From assembly GCA_026014875.1 (NCBI GenBank), contig JAOZHO010000037.1, forward strand, positions 186,001 through 250,000: a stretch of DNA of 64,000 nt. The letters are read 5' to 3'. The DNA is from Candidatus Bathyarchaeota archaeon. Lineage in GTDB: Archaea; Thermoproteota; Bathyarchaeia; TCS64. Each line of letters begins with the position of its first letter. Position 1 is the stretch's first letter. Position numbers and translations under genes: made by a program. This document shows, in pieces, positions 58,421 through 64,000 of this stretch. The notes under the pieces are model-generated. The model was not told where the DNA came from. It worked only from the letters and a program-made list of their open reading frames with translations, and made no database searches.

Positions 58421-58915
58421 ATGCCTTTCACGCCATTCCACCTGGGTCCCGCCCTCTTGATGGGGTTCATTCTTCTGAGGTATCTGGATCTCCCCACGTT
58501 TATCGTGGCGAGCGTTCTGGTGGATCTCGAGCCCTTGGCGGTCCTGGTGTTTGGGTTGCCTTATCCGTTGCATGGGTTCTTCCATTCTTTCTTGGGAGCT
58601 TCCGTGGCGGCCGTTCTGCTGGCTGTGGTTGTGTCGGGGGTGAGGGGGTCTCTCGGGTTTTTGGATGGATTCCTTGGCCCGGGGGAGAGGCGGGGGCCCA
58701 GGGGGTTCCTGGTTGCAGCCCTGCTGGGGACGTGGTCGCATGTGCTTCTCGATGCTCCTCTCTACGGGGAAATGAGGCCCTTCTATCCGTTCGGTGGAAA
58801 CCCGTTCCTTGGGGCCGACCTGTACCTGGGCTTGGGGGCTTATCGTTTCTGTTTCCTGTCCGGGGTGGCGGGGGTTGCTCTGTTTGTCTTCAGATATCTC
58901 TGGACTCGGAGATAG
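58421..58915 (+). CDS. Membrane protein (DUF457/YdjM-like)
   Basis: MPFTPFHLGPALLMGFILLRYLDLPTFIVASVLVDLEPL...LHGFFHSFLGA...SHVLLDAPLYGEMRPFYPF. Confidence 0.6.
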   Translation: MPFTPFHLGPALLMGFILLRYLDLPTFIVASVLVDLEPLAVLVFGLPYPLHGFFHSFLGASVAAVLLAVVVSGVRGSLGFLDGFLGPGERRGPRGFLVAALLGTWSHVLLDAPLYGEMRPFYPFGGNPFLGADLYLGLGAYRFCFLSGVAGVALFVFRYLWTRR

Positions 58916-58960
58916 CTGGCGTGTGAGAGCGTGGGGTTTTCTGTAGTCGGGGACTTGATC

Positions 58961-59008
58961 TGCTGCGTAGGCTGCGAGGGCGAGGGGCCAGAATCTGTCG
59001 TTGTGGGT
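58961..59008 (-). repeat. Dispersed repeat copy 1 (terminase-like C-terminal coding remnant)
   Basis: minus-strand translation THNDRFWPLALAAYAAD. Confidence 0.8.
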
Positions 59009-59184
59009 ACACCACTGGTATTGCGAACGTGATCTCAGTGGGCTAGCGTTGCTCGTTTCTGGTCTTTTCTAGGGTGGCACGGTGGGGTGCGCATTCTGGT
59101 TCCTCTCGTGGGACTCGGTATCCGTCGGCTTCAGGTGCATCTTGGTTAAGAGAGATTGACCATGTGACGTTTGATGACAATGGG

Positions 59185-59958
59185 TCAGATGAACAGGAAC
59201 TTTGTCTGTTCTCTGAGAGGAGGGATTATCGCGTTGAATTCGACGTAGTCTAGGGTTAGGTGCCGTAGCTGCGTCCTCCAAGCCGATTCTATCCTTGCTA
59301 AGACGCCCTCGTCGAAGATTCTCGAGGGGTTATAGTCGTATTCTGTCAGGGCGCATTTTCTTTCGACCATCTCTCTCAGGGACTCGGCGTCTGTATTCGG
59401 CAGGTGCGCCCATAGGTCATAATAGTCTCGGGGGTTCTCTCGTGTCATCGCGGCCCTCAGTTTTTCCGCCATGAGTTCCTTGAAGCCTAGGACCCTGATG
59501 GATGAGGGTAGGTCCTCGCTGAACCCGGATTGGACTTGTCTCTCCTGGGGTGATTGGATGATGTCGTCTCTGAACGAGAGGTCGAGGCGTATGCTGTTCC
59601 TGTGGTTCAATGGGCCCGTGTATGGGAGCCTGTACCTTTTTCCTCCCCGGGTGTACCCTTCCTCGTATATCTCCGTGAATTTAATAGAGTTCACATCGAC
59701 GTTGTTCAGGGACTCTAGCATAGTCTTGGCTTCTTCTTCCATTAGATTCACAGTCGTGAAATCCAAGTCCTCCGAGAACCGGGCTCTGGGATAGTACATT
59801 TTCTTGATGGCGGTCCCGCCCTTGAATATCAGGTGGTTTCTCAGTTCACTTCTGGAGAGGGCGTACAGTGCGCATGTTATGGCTAGGTCTTTCTCGATTG
59901 TGCCTACGGGGACGGCTGTCTCCACGGAGAGTTCGCGAAGCTCTATGTCGTCGATCAT
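59185..59958 (-). CDS. AbiEii-type nucleotidyltransferase toxin
   Basis: LIFKGGTAIKKMYYPRARFSEDLDFTTVN; ELMAEKLRAAMTRENPRDYYDLWAHL. Confidence 0.9.
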   Translation of the reverse strand: MIDDIELRELSVETAVPVGTIEKDLAITCALYALSRSELRNHLIFKGGTAIKKMYYPRARFSEDLDFTTVNLMEEEAKTMLESLNNVDVNSIKFTEIYEEGYTRGGKRYRLPYTGPLNHRNSIRLDLSFRDDIIQSPQERQVQSGFSEDLPSSIRVLGFKELMAEKLRAAMTRENPRDYYDLWAHLPNTDAESLREMVERKCALTEYDYNPSRIFDEGVLARIESAWRTQLRHLTLDYVEFNAIIPPLREQTKFLFI

Positions 59959-59959
59959 G

Positions 59960-60757
59960 TTAGATGCTCCTTAGCGACTCGGATGGAATGTTGATTTTTA
60001 GGTTCCACGACGAGTTGTGCTTGAGGACCTCGTGGGGGGCTGTGGGGTCGAGCCAGCTGTAGCCTGGGCTTATCCCGGATCTCAGCCGCTTGATGACATC
60101 CTCGGAGACATCTGTCTCAAGGAGTTCGATGAGGTATCCCAGTCTCTTGTGCACGGTCCTGTTTCCTTGCCTGTCGGCGTACTCGATGATTTTGTTCCAG
60201 TCCAGTTCGTGGGAGAGGGCTTTGGCGACTCCTACTACTCCGCCCGCATACTGTGGGAGGTCGAGTGAGTCTATGACGGTCTTCTCGGGATCGGATACGC
60301 GGAACCGGTGGCGTCCTGCCTCCCCGGTGGTCCATCCGAAATACTTGTGGGGTTTTATGGTTATGAAGTGGACGGGGACAACCCCGTCGTAGACGAAGTC
60401 TCTCCTCCGGGTCGTAATGGCTATGAACGCTGTCCGTGGGATCTGTTCCGTCATGTGCCAGTGGTTCAGCGCGGTCCAGTAGCCCAAGTAGTAGTCCTCG
60501 AGGAGGCTGTCCACCAGCGCATGGATCTGCTCCCTCCACTTGGGTAAATAGCCGGCCTTCGCAGGGATGAGGATGTAGTGGCCTCTCTTTATACGTTGTA
60601 TCCTTCCCTTGAGGGTTAATCTATGCAGGAGCTTCCAGAGTACCTCATCGGAAGAATCCAACAATTCTCTGGCGTCGTCAACTGTGAAAACCGTCCTCTC
60701 ATTGCGTTCAAGGGTGAATATAAGCTCCGCTTCGAGACGACCCAGCTCATATTTCAT
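59960..60757 (-). CDS. AbiEi-type antitoxin (winged HTH N-terminus)
   Basis: KLLHRLTLKGRIQRIKRGHYILIP; YLGYWTALNHWHMTEQIPRTAFIAITTRRRDF; adjacent upstream of AbiEii-like toxin. Confidence 0.85.
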   Translation of the reverse strand: MKYELGRLEAELIFTLERNERTVFTVDDARELLDSSDEVLWKLLHRLTLKGRIQRIKRGHYILIPAKAGYLPKWREQIHALVDSLLEDYYLGYWTALNHWHMTEQIPRTAFIAITTRRRDFVYDGVVPVHFITIKPHKYFGWTTGEAGRHRFRVSDPEKTVIDSLDLPQYAGGVVGVAKALSHELDWNKIIEYADRQGNRTVHKRLGYLIELLETDVSEDVIKRLRSGISPGYSWLDPTAPHEVLKHNSSWNLKINIPSESLRSI

Positions 60758-60920
60758 GTAACGAAACTTCCCTTACAGTAAATTATTGTTACATGAAATA
60801 TTAATATACTTTGGTGGAAATAGGTTACCCACACCATAAGCGATTCTCATCAAGGGATTGACAGCCACTACACCAACGTCAGGCAGTCTTTGCCTCAGGC
60901 CTGCTAGCGGTAGGCTGCAC

Positions 60921-60968
60921 TGCTGCGTAGGCTGCAAGGGAGAGGGCCCAGAACCGATCGTCGTGGGT
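60921..60968 (-). repeat. Dispersed repeat copy 2; longer terminase-like homology to ~61025
   Basis: minus-strand translation LERYEFSTSGKLLFNHPQGTHDDRFWALSLAAYAAVQP. Confidence 0.85.
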
Positions 60969-61106
60969 TCCTTGAGGATGGTTGAAAAGCAGCTTACCTG
61001 AAGTTGAGAACTCGTATCGCTCCAGATTCAGCTCGTGTGCTTACCAAGATGTTGATATTCATTAGACCCTTGGGACGAGGCTTGAGATGTGAGGGGGGAT
61101 GGGGGG

Positions 61107-61379
61107 TTACTCGGGGGCTAAGCCCTTCGCCCGGATTAGTTCTTGGGTGTCCCCGGGGAGTGCGTTGAATGCGGGCCTCATCTGGTTCCAGTTCACCATC
61201 TCCCACCACACGGGTCTGGACAGGGTGACCCCGGGGTTGCGTATCTCTATTTTCACTATGTCCCCGTCTTTGAAGGGGAAGGTGGGGTTCTCGATGATCC
61301 CCTGGGGGATGTAGAGTCTGGCCCCGGATTTTTTGTAGTATTTGATCTGGGAGACGGCTATCTCGGCCTGCATATCCAT
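61107..61379 (-). CDS. Small uncharacterised protein (SpoVT/AbrB-like N-terminus possible)
   Basis: GARLYIPQGIIENPTFPFKDGDIVKIEIRNPGV. Confidence 0.6.
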   Translation of the reverse strand: MDMQAEIAVSQIKYYKKSGARLYIPQGIIENPTFPFKDGDIVKIEIRNPGVTLSRPVWWEMVNWNQMRPAFNALPGDTQELIRAKGLAPE

Positions 61380-61483
61380 CGGGTTTACGTAGTAAACGGA
61401 TCTATTTATGCGTTACTTAGTAAAGAGGTGTTTACTTAGTAATGATAGGGCTTTTAAGTATAAGTATGAGATACTGATTAAAC

Positions 61484-61765
61484 ATGTCGATGACCGGCGA
61501 CACCCTCCCTGAGATCGTGGCCGGTCTACTGGCGCTCTACTACGCGTGTGATGGATCGACTCGTGCTCACGTGCCTGTGCCGGGATTCAGGGCCAAACTC
61601 AGCAAGCCTTACAAACAATTCGCGAGGGCAATCCTGAAAAAGCTGAGAAAAGCAGGCTACATCCACGTGCATAAAGGTCGAGAAGAGTCCTATGGCATTA
61701 ATATGGCTGGCATCGATAAACTCAGAGAACTGGAAAACAGTGGCGTTATCGGGCCTCTTCATTAA
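61484..61765 (+). CDS. Small winged-HTH-like protein
   Basis: ARAILKKLRKAGYIHVHKGREESYGINMAGIDKLRELE. Confidence 0.55.
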   Translation: MSMTGDTLPEIVAGLLALYYACDGSTRAHVPVPGFRAKLSKPYKQFARAILKKLRKAGYIHVHKGREESYGINMAGIDKLRELENSGVIGPLH

Positions 61766-61806
61766 GTCGTTCTAACCATAGACCTACTCGCTGGTTTTTC
61801 CTGTTC

Positions 61807-61850
61807 CGCGGCGTAGGCTGCGAGGACGAGGGCCCAGAACCGGTTATTGA
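61807..61850 (-). repeat. Dispersed repeat copy 3
   Basis: minus-strand translation NNRFWALVLAAYAAE. Confidence 0.75.
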
Positions 61851-61944
61851 TCGTATGTTGGTGCACGCGTATACTTTCACATAAGACTTAAGCGGTTATG
61901 CGCTCCTTGTATAAGGTGCGATAAGCGAAGGGAGTGAGAAGGGT

Positions 61945-62349
61945 GTGAGCGCTAAGCCTTGGTGGTGGAAGCCTCTCTGGGTAACTACTATGCTTTCGAC
62001 CGGCGCTGTAGGGGTTGCGAGCTACTTTCTCTTTCATATTCCGTTAGAGAGAGTGGCGGGCGCATTAGCGATAACCCTTCTGGCGATAGGCTTCGCTTAC
62101 TACATCCGCATAAAACCGTCTAGAAGAGTGAACAGGGGCCTATACATATTCCTCGGATTCAGTCCCATCGGATTCTGCCTATGGTTACTTTACGCTTTTA
62201 GTGGGATCGGCCTCTTCCTGACCACGCTTGGACCTTTAGGATCCCTCACTTCTATGCTGTTTTTCCCCATCCCCTTCATCATGGGAGTGTTCATAGGCGA
62301 CTGGATAGGCAAGCGAAGGAACTATCGCCTTCCGCTGAGCCTCGGGTAG
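61945..62349 (+). CDS. Small membrane protein
   Basis: Several hydrophobic segments; IGDWIGKRR tail. Confidence 0.55.
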   Translation: MSAKPWWWKPLWVTTMLSTGAVGVASYFLFHIPLERVAGALAITLLAIGFAYYIRIKPSRRVNRGLYIFLGFSPIGFCLWLLYAFSGIGLFLTTLGPLGSLTSMLFFPIPFIMGVFIGDWIGKRRNYRLPLSLG

Positions 62350-62393
62350 AAGACCATGCATGCCAGGGAGGACCAGCGGAGGGATTGAGATAG

Positions 62394-62495
62394 GTGTTTG
62401 AGTGGGTTGGCACGACGGAGGCATTGGTCCTCCTTATGATAATAGTGATAATCGCCGGATTTGTGACGGTTTGGGCTGGGAGGAAAAAGAAATGA
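62394..62495 (+). CDS. 33-aa single-TM micro-ORF (not in ORF track)
   Basis: VFEWVGTTEALVLLMIIVIIAGFVTVWAGRKKK, downstream of membrane protein gene. Confidence 0.4.
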   Translation: MFEWVGTTEALVLLMIIVIIAGFVTVWAGRKKK

Positions 62496-62555
62496 CGCTC
62501 TACCCGCGCGCTATACCATTCTTGCGATAGGGCCGCTCATTGGCTGTATTTGATC

Positions 62556-62603
62556 AGCGGCGTAAGTTGCGAGGGCGAGGGCCCAGAACCGGTCGTCGTG
62601 GGT
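62556..62603 (-). repeat. Dispersed repeat copy 4; longer homology to ~62665
   Basis: minus-strand translation LER*ELLESGKLLFVPQRTHDDRFWALALATYAADQ. Confidence 0.85.
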
Positions 62604-62749
62604 TCTCTGGGGAACAAAGAGCAGTTTTCCAGACTCTAAGAGCTCCTATCTTTCCAAGACCAGTTCAGGGAGCTATTCTACGTTAATATAAGGTAATGCT
62701 GAAGTCTGGAATATCACTTTTAAATCCGAATATGTCCGCTTTTATTAGT

Positions 62750-63982
62750 CTATGATGAAATTATTATTTTTTTATTCTTTACAGTTAACCATCCCTTTTT
62801 TCCCTTCATTATATTCATAATATTTTTGGTAGTGATATTGGAGTTATCCTTCAGGTCATAAATCATGCATAAATCTATCGTTCTGGTTATGATCACATTA
62901 GTATTAATTGCTTTTTCAATTACATTCCGAGAAAATGGTTCCTGTTTAGCATCGACTGAATTAACCGTCATAAATGTATTAGCGACTAATAATGCTGTCA
63001 TGTTTGGTACTTGTCTTGCTTCTCTATGTTCATCTAATTTCGAAATATCTTGTCTAGTTAAATTTTTATTCTTACCTTTTATTTCAATAATTATTTGCCT
63101 CTCTTTTTTTTCTAAAATCCATAAATCCTCTTCAAATATCTCGTCAATGTGAGTTTCAAATCCTAATCTTATTAGAAAATCATTTACCGCTTCTACTAGT
63201 TTCTTATTTCCTAACCAAAGAATGGATTTTAGTTTGAGATATTTTCCAAGTTCTTTTTCTAAAGGAGTTATAGTCTCGCTTTTTATTCTCTCAATTTTAT
63301 CGCTTACGTCTTTTTCATTAGTAAATTTATAACAAGATATCCAATCTGGAGGTTCTAAGACCATTTTAGAATAATATGAGATTATCCCATTTGCAAGAGT
63401 CTCAGAAAGATTAATGATGTATTGTATTACGTTTGATCCCATTACACAAGGGAGAGATAATAACAACCCTTTTCCAATCTGCTTAGAGAATCCAACAACA
63501 TCATTATTGGGGGTAGTACAAAGTATTTCATCTAAAGATTCTCCACGTAATTTTATAGAGGTACTCCCAACATTTTCGAGAAATGGTTTAAACTCGGATC
63601 TACGAATTTTTAAATCACTAAATAATTGACCATCCCCAATATTTGAAAAATATATGCCATATGAATTTATTACTCTTGAAAATACGTAATCGTCACCATG
63701 AGCTCCAATAAAACACACTATTTTTCCAATTTCTAGTGCTTGACGAATTTCTTTTTCTCTTCGAATTGCTTCAGGAGGAGCATCAAGCATTATTTGTTGT
63801 TGAAAACGTCCAACTGAATATTCAAATTTAAAACTACCTACAAAATAAAGAAGAATATCAAAATTCATGAGATTTGATAAAATGGATTTATCTCCAAAAT
63901 GGATTTCTAGTCCCTTATTAATGTGAGGTCTTATGCCCGATACCCCAAAAACTAAGACTTTTCTGATATCCACCACGTTCAA
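62750..63982 (-). CDS. AT-rich accessory protein with C-terminal PD-(D/E)XK nuclease-like motif
   Basis: HIDEIFEEDLWILEKKERQIIIEIKGKNKNLTRQDISKLDEHREARQ; composition strongly different from rest of window. Confidence 0.65.
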   Translation of the reverse strand: MNVVDIRKVLVFGVSGIRPHINKGLEIHFGDKSILSNLMNFDILLYFVGSFKFEYSVGRFQQQIMLDAPPEAIRREKEIRQALEIGKIVCFIGAHGDDYVFSRVINSYGIYFSNIGDGQLFSDLKIRRSEFKPFLENVGSTSIKLRGESLDEILCTTPNNDVVGFSKQIGKGLLLSLPCVMGSNVIQYIINLSETLANGIISYYSKMVLEPPDWISCYKFTNEKDVSDKIERIKSETITPLEKELGKYLKLKSILWLGNKKLVEAVNDFLIRLGFETHIDEIFEEDLWILEKKERQIIIEIKGKNKNLTRQDISKLDEHREARQVPNMTALLVANTFMTVNSVDAKQEPFSRNVIEKAINTNVIITRTIDLCMIYDLKDNSNITTKNIMNIMKGKKGWLTVKNKKIIISS

Positions 63983-64000
63983 CCTCTCTTTATGATTATG

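Noticed and set aside
58961-62603. Interpreting the four 48-bp repeats as a CRISPR array
   Set aside because: Spacing is ~0.7-2 kb with genes between copies, and copies are translatable coding remnants.

Overview
Archaeal chromosomal segment, judged from FEN-1 next to an ATP-dependent DNA ligase, RadB, a CarS-like CDP-archaeol synthase, an ADP-forming acyl-CoA synthetase, Lrp/RHH regulators and a class III-like pilin signal. Lineage cannot be resolved from this window. About 0-58 kb is mostly GC-rich, peptide/amino-acid-oriented housekeeping: amidohydrolases, M20 and D-aminoacylase-type enzymes, MFS and ECF transporters, glutamine synthetase, and nicotinamidase + NAPRTase. It is interrupted by a surface-layer-like locus at about 41-49 kb, with two paralogous IPT/TIG-type surface proteins, three small RHH-type regulators and a cluster of GTATAC palindromes. 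From about 58.9 kb to the window end lies an accessory island: AbiE-type toxin-antitoxin pair, small HTH and membrane proteins, and a very AT-rich PD-(D/E)XK-like nuclease. The cargo there is separated by four copies of a ~48 bp repeat which, read on the minus strand, encode a terminase-like C-terminus (THDDRFWALALAAYAA). I found no convincing tRNA, rRNA or CRISPR array. Other notable items: a MoaD/ThiS-like ORF with an in-frame TAG, a NikR-like regulator lacking the expected metal ligands with an 8-bp palindromic operator next to an ECF S-component, a DDAH-like gene remnant, a protein with a duplicated Cys-rich module, and small ORFs missing from the ORF track.
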